Under the pieces are notes generated by a model, which did no database searches, was not told the origin of the DNA, and saw nothing but the letters and a program-made list of their open reading frames with translations. From NCBI GenBank assembly GCA_910578805.1, contig CAJTRS010000003.1, positions 38,963 to 56,492 on the forward strand: a stretch of DNA of 17,530 nt, written 5' to 3'. How positions within the stretch are numbered: the first letter of the stretch is position 1; every line of letters starts with the position of its first letter. Source of the stretch: an uncultured Muribaculaceae bacterium. Lineage in GTDB: Bacteria; Bacteroidota; Bacteroidia; Bacteroidales; Muribaculaceae. The translations under genes were made by a program, and so were the position numbers. This document shows, piece after piece, positions 5,417 to 13,421 of this stretch.

Positions 5417-8400
5417 TATTCCTGCCAGGGTGTGATACTTATCTCGTCCACGGGTTTGGCGATGAAAGCCTTCACAAAGGCACTCGCCAGACGCGCGTTG
5501 GTAAGCAGAGGTATGTTATGATCTATACTCCAGCGGCGTATGCGATATCCGTTGGTAAGCTCACGCTTGGTATGGTTCTTGGGTATGTTGATCACCAGGT
5601 CCACCTCATGCGAAGCTATCACGTCAAGCACGCTCTCGCCATTCTCGTCAGGCCAGCACACGGCAGTGGCATCTATACCGTTGTCGGAAAGGAACCGGGC
5701 GGTGCCCTGTGTGGCATAAATCTTGTAACCGTTGTCATAGAGAAGCTGGCAAGCATCAAGCATATCCACCTTGCCGCGCACATCACCCGAACTTACAAGC
5801 ACAGCTTTACGGGGCACGGTGTGCCCTACCGACATCATGGCATTGAGCAGCGCCTCGTCAAAGTCCTTGCCGAGGCAGCCCACCTCACCGGTCGATGACA
5901 TATCCACCCCGAGCACCGGATCGGCCTTGTGCAGACGTGCGAAACTGAACTGCGAGGCCTTTATGCCTATGTAATCGATATCGAATGTCGATGAATCGCT
6001 GCGTCCGGGATTTTCTCCGAGCATAATACGGGTAGCCGTCTCTATGAAATTCTTCTTCAGCACCTTGCTCACGAATGGGAACGAGCGTGAGGCTCTCAGG
6101 TTACACTCTATCACCTTCACATCGTTGTTCTTTGCAAGATACTGTATGTTGAACGGACCCGAGATGTTGAGTTCCTTGGCTATGCGGGCGCTGATGCGCT
6201 TGATGCGGCGGGCAGTGGCCATATATATCTTCTGTGCCGGGAACACGAGAGTGGCATCGCCCGAGTGCACTCCGGCAAACTCGATGTGCTCCGATATGGC
6301 ATACTCAACTATCTCGCCGTTACGCGCCACGGCATCAAACTCTATCTCCTTGGCATTCTGTAGAAATTCGCTGACCACCACCGGATACTCTTTCGACACC
6401 TTTGCGGCAGTGTCAAGGAAGCGGTGCATCTGCTCATAATCGTAACATACATTCATCGCGGCGCCCGACAGCACGTAGCTCGGACGGATAAGCACCGGGA
6501 ATCCCACTTCCGACACAAAATTGTCTATGTCATCTTTCGTGGTCAGCTCTTTCCATCGTGGCTGGTCTATGCCGAGCGTATCGAGCATGGCCGAGAACTT
6601 ATGACGGTTTTCGGCACGGTCTATCGACACGGGCGAAGTGCCAAGCACAGGTACATGACGGCGGTAAAGCTTCATGGCAAGATTGTTGGGTATCTGTCCA
6701 CCCACACTGACTATCACTCCGCGCGGCACTTCGAGGTCTATAATATCCATCACGCGCTCAAACGACAGTTCGTCGAAATAGAGGCGGTCACACATATCGT
6801 AATCCGTCGATACGGTCTCAGGGTTGTAGTTGATCATTATCGACCTATAGCCCATGCGGCGGCAGGTATTGGCAGCATTGACCGAGCACCAGTCGAATTC
6901 CACCGACGAGCCGATGCGGTAGGCACCCGAACCGAGCACAACGATGTTGTTACCGGCGTTAAGATCGTAAGGAATGGCATGCTCCGTAGCTCCGTAAGTG
7001 ACATACAGGTAGTTGGTAAGTTCTGGATATTCGGAAGCCACTGTGTTGATGCGGCGCACGCAAGGCAGCACATTGAGGCCCTTGCGGTGGTTGCGCAGAC
7101 GCAGCACTTCGGACTCCATGTTGCCCTGGGGATTCTCCACCAAGCGCACTATCTGGAAATCGGAGAAACCCAGACGCTTGGCTTCGCGCATTGTGACCTC
7201 GTCGATCTGCTCCACTGTATCAAATTCCCTGAGCCGAGCGGCATATTTCACTATATTGTCGAGCCGCTCTATGAACCAGCGGTCTATCTTTGTAAGATCG
7301 ACTATGCGGTCTATCTCATAACCCTGCTCCAGAGCCTGGGCTATGGCGAATATGCGCATATCGGTAGGATTTGACAGCGCGTGGTCAAGATCATCGAAAG
7401 CGATGTCGGTGTTGCCGACAAAACCGTGCATACCCTGACCGATCATTCGCAGACCCTTCTGGATTATCTCTTCAAACGACTTGCCTATCGACATGATCTC
7501 GCCCACCGACTTCATAGATGAGCCGATCTCGCGGTCCACACCCACAAATTTAGTAAGGTCCCAACGGGGTATCTTCACTATCATGTAGTCCACGCTCGGA
7601 ACCACATAAGCCGAATTGGGCGTGCCCATCTCGCCTATCTGGTCAAGGGTATATCCTAAAGCAAGCTTGGCGGCAACGAATGCCAACGGATATCCCGAGG
7701 CTTTCGATGCAAGCGCCGACGAGCGGCTCAACCGGGCATTTATCTCTATTATGCGGTAATCGTCAGTCTCGGCATTGAAAGCATACTGTATGTTACACTC
7801 GCCCACGATGCCTATGTGACGCACCACCTTTTTTGCGATATCCTCAAGTTTCTTTATCTGCTCGGGCTTGAGCGATACTATGGGGGCAACCACTATAGAC
7901 TCTCCGGTGTGAATACCGAGCGGGTCGAAATTCTCCATGGGAACCACTGTAAAGCAGTGGTCGTTGGCATCGCGTATGACCTCGAACTCTATCTCTTTCC
8001 AGCCTTTGAGCGATTCCTCCACCAGAATCTGTGTAGAGTATGACAGAGCGCTCTCGCAGTGGCGCACAAACTCCTCGTCGTTGTTGCATATACCCGATCC
8101 GAGCCCGCCTAAAGCATAGGCCGAACGCACCATTACGGGATAACCTATGCGGTGGGCAACCTCCAAGGCATCGGCCACGTTCTCCACAGCCTGTGACACC
8201 GGAGTCTTGGCCTCGATCTCATCAAGTTTCTTTACAAAAAGATCCCTGTCCTCGGTGATCATGATGGCCTCGACAGATGTACCGAGCACTTTCACTCCAT
8301 AGCGGTCAAGTGTACCGTTGAGATAAAGTTCGGTGCCGCAGTTGAGCGCTGTCTGTCCGCCGAATGCCAACAAAATTCCGTCGGGACGCTCCTTTTTTAT

Positions 8401-8616
8401 AACCTCCTCCACAAAATGGGGGGTTATCGGAAGAAAATAGACTTTGTCGGCCACTCCTTCCGAAGTCTGTATCGTGGCTATATTGGGGTTGATCAACACA
8501 CTTGAGATACCCTCTTCACGCAGGGCTTTCAGGGCTTGAGAACCCGAATAGTCAAACTCACCGGCCTGGCCGATTTTAAGCGCTCCTGATCCGAGCAGCA
8601 AAACCTTTTTAATCAT
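5413..8616 (-). CDS. carB: Carbamoyl-phosphate synthase large subunit
   Basis: It makes carbamoyl phosphate from ammonia (delivered by the small subunit), bicarbonate and 2 ATP for pyrimidine and arginine synthesis. From the ATG at 8616 it has 1067 residues, the usual size. The first half begins VLLLGSGALKIGQAGEFDYSG and holds ATP-grasp domain 1. The second half begins near residue 550 (GSGAYRIGSSVEFDW at about 560) and repeats the ATP-grasp architecture. The last 135 residues, from about 933, form the MGS-like allosteric domain (ATQGTARFL, and TNARLASAF near 1042). An in-frame TTG at 8658 would add 14 residues but lies within the -7 box, so it is rejected as the start. carA is not in the window. 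The stop overlaps the start of the RimK-like gene, so carB seems to head a three-gene operon, an unusual partnership for this enzyme. Confidence 0.97.
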   Translation of the reverse strand: MIKKVLLLGSGALKIGQAGEFDYSGSQALKALREEGISSVLINPNIATIQTSEGVADKVYFLPITPHFVEEVIKKERPDGILLAFGGQTALNCGTELYLNGTLDRYGVKVLGTSVEAIMITEDRDLFVKKLDEIEAKTPVSQAVENVADALEVAHRIGYPVMVRSAYALGGLGSGICNNDEEFVRHCESALSYSTQILVEESLKGWKEIEFEVIRDANDHCFTVVPMENFDPLGIHTGESIVVAPIVSLKPEQIKKLEDIAKKVVRHIGIVGECNIQYAFNAETDDYRIIEINARLSRSSALASKASGYPLAFVAAKLALGYTLDQIGEMGTPNSAYVVPSVDYMIVKIPRWDLTKFVGVDREIGSSMKSVGEIMSIGKSFEEIIQKGLRMIGQGMHGFVGNTDIAFDDLDHALSNPTDMRIFAIAQALEQGYEIDRIVDLTKIDRWFIERLDNIVKYAARLREFDTVEQIDEVTMREAKRLGFSDFQIVRLVENPQGNMESEVLRLRNHRKGLNVLPCVRRINTVASEYPELTNYLYVTYGATEHAIPYDLNAGNNIVVLGSGAYRIGSSVEFDWCSVNAANTCRRMGYRSIMINYNPETVSTDYDMCDRLYFDELSFERVMDIIDLEVPRGVIVSVGGQIPNNLAMKLYRRHVPVLGTSPVSIDRAENRHKFSAMLDTLGIDQPRWKELTTKDDIDNFVSEVGFPVLIRPSYVLSGAAMNVCYDYEQMHRFLDTAAKVSKEYPVVVSEFLQNAKEIEFDAVARNGEIVEYAISEHIEFAGVHSGDATLVFPAQKIYMATARRIKRISARIAKELNISGPFNIQYLAKNNDVKVIECNLRASRSFPFVSKVLKKNFIETATRIMLGENPGRSDSSTFDIDYIGIKASQFSFARLHKADPVLGVDMSSTGEVGCLGKDFDEALLNAMMSVGHTVPRKAVLVSSGDVRGKVDMLDACQLLYDNGYKIYATQGTARFLSDNGIDATAVCWPDENGESVLDVIASHEVDLVINIPKNHTKRELTNGYRIRRWSIDHNIPLLTNARLASAFVKAFIAKPVDEISITPWQEY

Positions 8617-8655
8617 TGAACTGAGATAAATGATGGTTTGGGGATATGATTTTTG

Positions 8656-8663
8656 CAAATTTA
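8656..8663 (-). promoter_or_regulatory. Candidate -7 box for the carB operon
   Basis: TAAATTTG on the minus strand matches TAnnTTTG exactly and lies 40 nt before the carB ATG, predicting a leader of about 35 nt. No TTTG box is found 19-20 nt upstream. I see no structured leader that would suggest pyrimidine-dependent attenuation. Confidence 0.55.
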
Positions 8664-8708
8664 CAAAAAAGTATGATATATCGGATATTTACGTCTGTCA
8701 CATTTCCC

Positions 8709-8743
8709 AAAAAGAGACCGCCCTAAAAGGAGCGGCCTCTTTA
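8709..8743 (-). terminator. Intrinsic terminator after the envelope gene cluster
   Basis: Read on the minus strand, AAAGAG (8742-8737 region), GCCGC and CC pair with GG, GCGG and CTCTTT around an A/T-rich loop. One mismatch and one bulge interrupt the stem, and TTTTT follows at 8713-8709. It lies 33 nt after the stop of the last ompH and about 45 nt before the carB -7 box, so it separates the two transcripts. The interval 8664-8775 holds nothing else that I can recognise. Confidence 0.8.
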
Positions 8744-8775
8744 TAATTCATTGACATCGGTAATAAATAATTTCC

Positions 8776-9270
8776 TTATTTTATACCCAATTTACTTTTC
8801 ACTTCAACAGTGACGTCGGTCACGTCCTTGCCGGCATAGACCGGAACCGCGTTTTCAAAAATGAAAGTATAACCGCCTTCGGCACCTACCGACTGGATTG
8901 CGGTGACTACCTTCTGACGTATGGGAGCCATAAGCTGCTCCGACTGACGCTGCAGGTCCTGAGTGGCGGTCTGACGGAACTGCTGTATCTTCTGGTCAAG
9001 TTCCTGAAGTTCCTGCATGCGGCGGTCCTTTATGGTCTGGGGAGTCGATTCCTCCATTTTCTGAAACTCGTCGAACTTGGACTGGAACTCGTCCTGAAGG
9101 CTCTTGAATTCGGTTTCGTATTTCTTCGACGAAGCCTCAACCTGAGCCTGTACCTCTTTCATGTCGGGCATATCCGCCATAAGGGTTTCTGTATTGATGA
9201 CGCCGAATTTCTGGGCAAATCCCATTGCGGGTATCGCAATCATGATTGCGAGCAGTACTTTTTTAATCAT
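8776..9270 (-). CDS. OmpH/Skp family periplasmic chaperone (second of two)
   Basis: This 164-residue protein has a Sec signal peptide (residues 1-19, cleavage near GFA/Q). The mature part starts KFGVINTETLMADMPDMKEVQ, the usual OmpH N-terminal strand. A long charged Glu/Lys/Gln-rich coiled coil follows (about 40-115), with the tentacle-like hairpin of Skp, then the trimerisation strands (GGYTFIFENAVPVYAG) and a C-terminal VKSKLGIK. In E. coli, Skp holds unfolded outer-membrane proteins in the periplasm before BamA inserts them, which fits its place downstream of bamA. It is a paralogue of the gene immediately upstream. The 53-nt gap between them contains a possible promoter box of its own (9317-9310), so the two may be expressed at different levels. 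A terminator follows 33 nt after its stop. Confidence 0.93.
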   Translation of the reverse strand: MIKKVLLAIMIAIPAMGFAQKFGVINTETLMADMPDMKEVQAQVEASSKKYETEFKSLQDEFQSKFDEFQKMEESTPQTIKDRRMQELQELDQKIQQFRQTATQDLQRQSEQLMAPIRQKVVTAIQSVGAEGGYTFIFENAVPVYAGKDVTDVTVEVKSKLGIK

Positions 9271-9309
9271 ATTTATAATTAATCGGTTTTATTATTCAGA
9301 ATTATCGCA

Positions 9310-9317
9310 CAAATATA
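9310..9317 (-). promoter_or_regulatory. Candidate internal -7 box before the second ompH gene
   Basis: TATATTTG on the minus strand matches TAnnTTTG and lies 39 nt before the ATG at 9270, just after the stop of the first ompH. No clear -33 box is visible. It could add an independent transcript for the last gene of the cluster. Confidence 0.4.
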
Positions 9318-9323
9318 GCCCAT

Positions 9324-9845
9324 TTATTTGGAATATCCTAACTTCGAGAGCACCTCGTTGCTAATATCTATGCGGGGAGAGGCAAAAATGATATCTGATG
9401 AGGAAGCCCTGTCGAATATGCACATATAACCGCGCTCTTCACTCACTTTCTTAACGGCATTATACACCTCTTCCTGAATAGGCTTCATCAGCGTCTGGCG
9501 CTTCTTGTAAAGCTCACCTTCGGGACCGAAATATTTGTTGCGCAATTCCATGGCGTCCTTTTCCTTGGCCACTATCTGCTCCTCGGACTTTTTTTTCTGT
9601 TCATCTGTAAGAAAGGGCATCTGCGACTTGTAATTGTTATATAGAGTCTCGGCCTCGCGGCTCACATTCTCCACCTCTTTCTGCCAGCGCTGGGAAAGTT
9701 GCTCGAGCTGATTGTTGGCCACTTCATAGTCAGCGATATTGCTAAGCACATACTCCATATCGACCAAAGCGAATTTCTGAGCCATGCAGGTGAAAGCTCC
9801 GGCCATCACTGCAAGAGCCACCATGAGTGTCTTCTTGATGTTCAT
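9324..9845 (-). CDS. OmpH/Skp family periplasmic chaperone (first of two)
   Basis: This 173-residue protein has a signal peptide (about residues 1-22, FTCMA/Q). The mature protein begins KFALVDMEYVLSNIADYEVA, the OmpH start. The middle (about 40-125) is a charged coiled coil rich in Gln, Glu and Lys, longer than in the second copy. The C-terminal strands RGYMCIFDRASSSDIIFASP and the ending VLSKLGYSK match the family. Tandem ompH genes behind bamA are the usual Bacteroidales arrangement. The sequence differs widely from its neighbour, so the duplication is old and the two may serve different clients. The 121-nt gap to bamA (9846-9966) has a short near-palindrome, GACGAaTCGTC, at about 9878-9888, but I find no promoter match or terminator there. 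Confidence 0.92.
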   Translation of the reverse strand: MNIKKTLMVALAVMAGAFTCMAQKFALVDMEYVLSNIADYEVANNQLEQLSQRWQKEVENVSREAETLYNNYKSQMPFLTDEQKKKSEEQIVAKEKDAMELRNKYFGPEGELYKKRQTLMKPIQEEVYNAVKKVSEERGYMCIFDRASSSDIIFASPRIDISNEVLSKLGYSK

Positions 9846-9966
9846 AATCAGGTATTTTTTTTTGGTTTATAATTAACGACGAATCGTCACACATTATTAG
9901 TATTGACAATAAAGCCGGATTAAAGTTTAGTGGGCCATACTTAAATATTGTTAGCGCACTCGCGTA

Positions 9967-12585
9967 TCAGAATTCCTGTCCGAGTATGAAGTGGAAGTGG
10001 CTGCCGCCACGCTGACCAAACACCTTGTCAAAGCCATAGGCCCAGTCGATACCCATCATACCCACCATGGGAAGGAATATACGGAGACCGGCACCGGCGC
10101 TACGCTTCAGATTGAACGGACTGAAGTCCTTTACATCTGTCCAGGCGTTGCCGCCCTCGAGGAACGCAAGGCCATAGATGGTGGTAGATGTCTGTAACAT
10201 GAACGGGAAGTGGAGTTCTATGCCTAAACGGGTGTAGGCGTAGCCCTCTCGTCCCCAAGGAGTGAGCGCACCGTTGTCATATCCGCGCAGACCTATGGTC
10301 TCGGTGGCATACTGGTAACTGCCGGTCATGCCGTCGCCGCCCACGTAGAATGTCTCGAACGGTGATTTCAGATATTTGTTGTAGCTGCCGAGCAATCCGA
10401 AGTCGGCGCGTGTCATAAGCACAAGAGTCCACTTTCCATTGGGGTCGGTAAGAGGAGTGTAGGTGCGTGACTTGAACTTAAGTTTCCAGTATTCGATCCA
10501 TTTGTACATCTCTTTCTTGGACTCTACGGTATTTTCCTGCGAGAGTTTCTGCCAGTCTTTCTTGCCGAAAAGCGATGCGGGCGGAGTGAGCTGGAAACTG
10601 AGCGAGAACTGCGAGCCGCGGCGGGTGTAGAGGGGGTTGTCGATAGAGTTTCGTGCCAATGTGAGGCCGAGGACTATGGAGTTGGAAGTACCGTTGTTCA
10701 TATAGTAAAGGTATTCCCAGTTTTTGAGATAGTACCAGTTATAGGACAGTTCGGTCTGGAATGTGAAGTAATCGTCAGGCCAGCTCAGTCGCTTGCCGAA
10801 TCCCACCGATACGCCAGCCATCTGGAGCACCTTGTTGGGGTCATAGGCGTTGCTTATGCTGTTCTGGTAATAATCCGATCCGTAACCGTAGCCATATCCG
10901 TAACCGTAGCCGTTATTAAGCCAGGGATTGGCCCATGTGCTGTTGTAATACGATGAGTTAACACCGGTCTGACGGCTGTAATAGGCCGACAGCGACAGCG
11001 AGTTGGGGCGCTTGCCTCCGAACCACGGATCAAGGAACGACACGCTGTAGGCCTGATAATATCTGGCATTGGTCTGAGCCGAGATGGTGAATGTCTGTCC
11101 CTCGCCCTGTGGAATCAGCCCCTTGTAAGAACCGGGGTGAAACAGATTCTTTATGGAGAAGTTTGTAAATTTCAGCGCCAGTTTTCCTATGACACCGGTC
11201 TGACCCCAGCCCATTGAGAATTCTATCTGGTCATTGGCCTTGGATTCGAGATTGAATATTATGTCAACCGTACCGTTTTCCTCATTGGGTTCGGGGCGTA
11301 TGTCCATGTTTTCGGGATTGAAATGGCCGGTCTGAGCAATCTCGCGTGCCGAACGCATCAGGTCCTCCTTGCTGAACAACTCGCCGGGACGCACACGAAG
11401 CTCTCGGCGTATCACCTTTTCATACAGGCGGTCGTTACCGTTAATGATCACATTGTTGATACGCGCCTGAGGACCTTCGACCATTCGCATCTCTATATCG
11501 ATGGAGTCACCGTTCACATTACGCTCTATAGGCACAAGGTTGTAGAACAGATAACCGTTGTTCATGTACATATTGGCCACGGCGTCGTCATCGTCAAGCG
11601 TACGCTTGGACAAGAGCTTCTGGTTATAGACATCGCCCTTGTTTATGCCGAGCACTTCGTTGAGCACCTCTGTCGGATATATAGTGTTGCCCACCCACGA
11701 TATATCGTTGATATAATACTTTTTGCCTTCATCAAGGTGTATATATACATCTACTGTCTTTTCATCGTAGGGCACCACGCTGTCAGCCAGAATTTTGGCA
11801 TCGCGATAGCCTTTTTCGTTGTACTTGTCGATTATTCGCTTGAGGTCATCGCGGTAGTCGCTCTCCACAAATTTTTTCTGCTTGAATATATTGATGAGCT
11901 TGTTTTTCTCATTGGTCTTCTTCATGGTGCGCTGAATGGCTCCCGAACTCATCACTTCATTACCGTCAATGTAGATTTTGTGTACCTTTACTTTGGAGTT
12001 TTTGTTGACATTGATGTCAACTATCATCTCATTGGGAGCCGACAGGTCCTCTCGCAGGGTTATTTTCACATCGGCATTGCTGAAACCCTTGTCACCGAAA
12101 TATTTCTTCACTATGGCCTCGGCTCGGTTAACGATATTCTGAGTTATCTGATTGCCTTTGTGCAACTGCAGACGCTCCTCAAGATCATCTTTCTCACCCT
12201 TTTTCATGCCATAATAATTTATGGTGGATATACGCGGCTGCTGACGCAGATTCAGTGACAGCCATGCCTTGTCGCCCGCCACTTTGTCAACGGCGATCTG
12301 CACTTTGCTGAACAGCCCCTGGCGCCACAGGCGCTTGGCGGCTGCCGTAAGTTCCGAACCGGGGATATCCATGCGGTCTCCCACTTTAAGTCCAGAATAA
12401 CCTATTATTATGAAATCCTCATAGTTATCGGCTCCGTTCACCTCTATTCCGGCTATCTCGTAAGTGCGGGGTATGCCGGTGAACAGCACCGTGGGATTGC
12501 TTATGGTATCGGCAGGAGCCTGGGCCGACATACCGGTACAGGCTAAAATAACGGTCGTAATTGCAAGAAAAAGCTTAATGCGCAT
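9967..12585 (-). CDS. bamA: Outer membrane protein assembly factor BamA
   Basis: It inserts and folds beta-barrel proteins in the outer membrane. The 872 residues match the Bacteroidetes form. A signal peptide (1-21, GMSA/Q) is followed by five POTRA domains to about residue 445, with typical steps such as YEIAGIEVNG, KVHKIYIDGNEV, YINDISWVGNT and INNVIINGNDR. A C-terminal barrel follows, with IGLRGYDNG corresponding to the VRGF motif of the family and a terminal Phe (FILGQEF) as the barrel signal. A loop around residues 557-566 is a pure Gly-Tyr repeat followed by Ser-Asp-Tyr-Tyr, probably extracellular. bamA starts 25 nt after the uppS stop, so it is co-transcribed with uppS, and the two ompH chaperones follow it. 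A Cys at position 16 of the signal peptide loosely resembles a lipobox (ILAC), but the SA/Q cleavage site fits better. Confidence 0.96.
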   Translation of the reverse strand: MRIKLFLAITTVILACTGMSAQAPADTISNPTVLFTGIPRTYEIAGIEVNGADNYEDFIIIGYSGLKVGDRMDIPGSELTAAAKRLWRQGLFSKVQIAVDKVAGDKAWLSLNLRQQPRISTINYYGMKKGEKDDLEERLQLHKGNQITQNIVNRAEAIVKKYFGDKGFSNADVKITLREDLSAPNEMIVDINVNKNSKVKVHKIYIDGNEVMSSGAIQRTMKKTNEKNKLINIFKQKKFVESDYRDDLKRIIDKYNEKGYRDAKILADSVVPYDEKTVDVYIHLDEGKKYYINDISWVGNTIYPTEVLNEVLGINKGDVYNQKLLSKRTLDDDDAVANMYMNNGYLFYNLVPIERNVNGDSIDIEMRMVEGPQARINNVIINGNDRLYEKVIRRELRVRPGELFSKEDLMRSAREIAQTGHFNPENMDIRPEPNEENGTVDIIFNLESKANDQIEFSMGWGQTGVIGKLALKFTNFSIKNLFHPGSYKGLIPQGEGQTFTISAQTNARYYQAYSVSFLDPWFGGKRPNSLSLSAYYSRQTGVNSSYYNSTWANPWLNNGYGYGYGYGYGSDYYQNSISNAYDPNKVLQMAGVSVGFGKRLSWPDDYFTFQTELSYNWYYLKNWEYLYYMNNGTSNSIVLGLTLARNSIDNPLYTRRGSQFSLSFQLTPPASLFGKKDWQKLSQENTVESKKEMYKWIEYWKLKFKSRTYTPLTDPNGKWTLVLMTRADFGLLGSYNKYLKSPFETFYVGGDGMTGSYQYATETIGLRGYDNGALTPWGREGYAYTRLGIELHFPFMLQTSTTIYGLAFLEGGNAWTDVKDFSPFNLKRSAGAGLRIFLPMVGMMGIDWAYGFDKVFGQRGGSHFHFILGQEF
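10880..10911 (-). repeat. 18-bp-period repeat encoding the Gly-Tyr tract of BamA
   Basis: The 14-nt unit CCGTAACCGTAGCC (plus strand) occurs at 10880-10893 and 10898-10911, with a period of 18 bp. It encodes alternating Gly-Tyr codons in an outer loop of BamA. Repeats in multiples of three bases can vary in copy number without breaking the frame. Confidence 0.7.
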
Positions 12586-12610
12586 AGTTTATTATGGGAA
12601 AGGGGTATGT

Positions 12611-13384
12611 CTAAGTGTTCGATGATGATTGTATCTGTTCTGAAGTCTTGCCGAAACGCCTTTCACGCGACTGATACTCCATAATAGCCCGATAGAAGCA
12701 TTCGGCATCGAAATCGGGCCAGAGTGTGGAGGTGAAGTATAGTTCGGAATAAGCAAGCTGCCACAGCAGGAAGTTGCTGATGCGTTTGTCGCCACCGGTG
12801 CGTATGAGCAGGTCGGGATCGGGCATGCCGGCGGTAGTCATACAGGCACTCACATCGGCATCGGTTATGTCGCCGGCATTGATCTCTCCGCCATTGACTC
12901 TGGAGGCAAGGATATTGGCGGCTCGTGTTATCTCCCATCGGGCCGAATAGCTCAATGCGAGATTCAGTTGCAGTCCCTCCCCTCCGGCTGTAGCTCTGAT
13001 GCTGCTGCGCAGACTCTCGAGCGAAGCCGCGGGTATGCGGTCCACGTCGCCTATCATATTAAGACGGACTCCGTTTTCTATCAGTCCGGGAGTCTCGCGT
13101 TCCAAGGCGTATGCGATAAGATGCATCAGCGCATCTACCTCGTCCTGAGGCCTGTTCCAGTTTTCGGTCGAAAAAGCATAGAGTGTAAGATAACGCACTC
13201 CGGCTTTAGATGCCGCTTCCACCACTCGGCGCACAGCATCTACACCGGCCACATGTCCGGCGCTGCGTTCAAGACCGCGCGCCTTGGCCCACCTGCCGTT
13301 GCCGTCCATTATCACCGCCACATGAGCCGGCACTCTGTGGCTGTCGATGGATTCCATAAGTATATCTGCTGTTGGTTCTGTCAT
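12611..13384 (-). CDS. uppS: Undecaprenyl diphosphate synthase (cis-prenyltransferase)
   Basis: It condenses isopentenyl diphosphate units onto farnesyl diphosphate to make undecaprenyl diphosphate, the carrier lipid precursor for peptidoglycan and polysaccharides. It has 257 residues, near the family norm. The first conserved block HVAVIMDGNGRWA carries catalytic Asp27. LTLYAFSTENWNRP (about 66-79), ALSYSARWEI (143-152) and DPDLLIRTGGDKRISNFLLWQ (189-209) follow in order. In the last block the metal-binding Glu of the family (Glu213 in E. coli UppS) is replaced by Asp199. The ATG at 13384 places 20 residues before the first conserved strand, which is acceptable. It lies 37 nt after the barrel gene and 25 nt before bamA. 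Confidence 0.95.
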   Translation of the reverse strand: MTEPTADILMESIDSHRVPAHVAVIMDGNGRWAKARGLERSAGHVAGVDAVRRVVEAASKAGVRYLTLYAFSTENWNRPQDEVDALMHLIAYALERETPGLIENGVRLNMIGDVDRIPAASLESLRSSIRATAGGEGLQLNLALSYSARWEITRAANILASRVNGGEINAGDITDADVSACMTTAGMPDPDLLIRTGGDKRISNFLLWQLAYSELYFTSTLWPDFDAECFYRAIMEYQSRERRFGKTSEQIQSSSNT

Positions 13385-13421
13385 TGGAATGTGGTATCAA
13401 CGGGTTTTACATATATCGGCT

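Noticed and set aside
6424..7374. A 316-codon open frame on the plus strand inside carB
   Set aside because: It is antisense to a full-length, strongly conserved carB; its His/Tyr-rich translation has no recognisable motif and reflects carB codon bias.
8617..8658. An upstream TTG start extending carB by 14 residues
   Set aside because: The TTG lies inside the TAAATTTG promoter box, and the extension has no counterpart in CarB; the ATG at 8616 gives the usual N-terminus.
11323..12258. A 311-codon open frame on the plus strand inside bamA, with hydrophobic runs
   Set aside because: It is antisense to the BamA POTRA region; hydrophobic runs are expected opposite charged Asp/Lys/Asn codons. No family resemblance.
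12538..12585. BamA as a lipoprotein, from Cys16 in ILAC
   Set aside because: BamA proteins are not lipidated and the SA/Q signal peptidase site downstream fits better.
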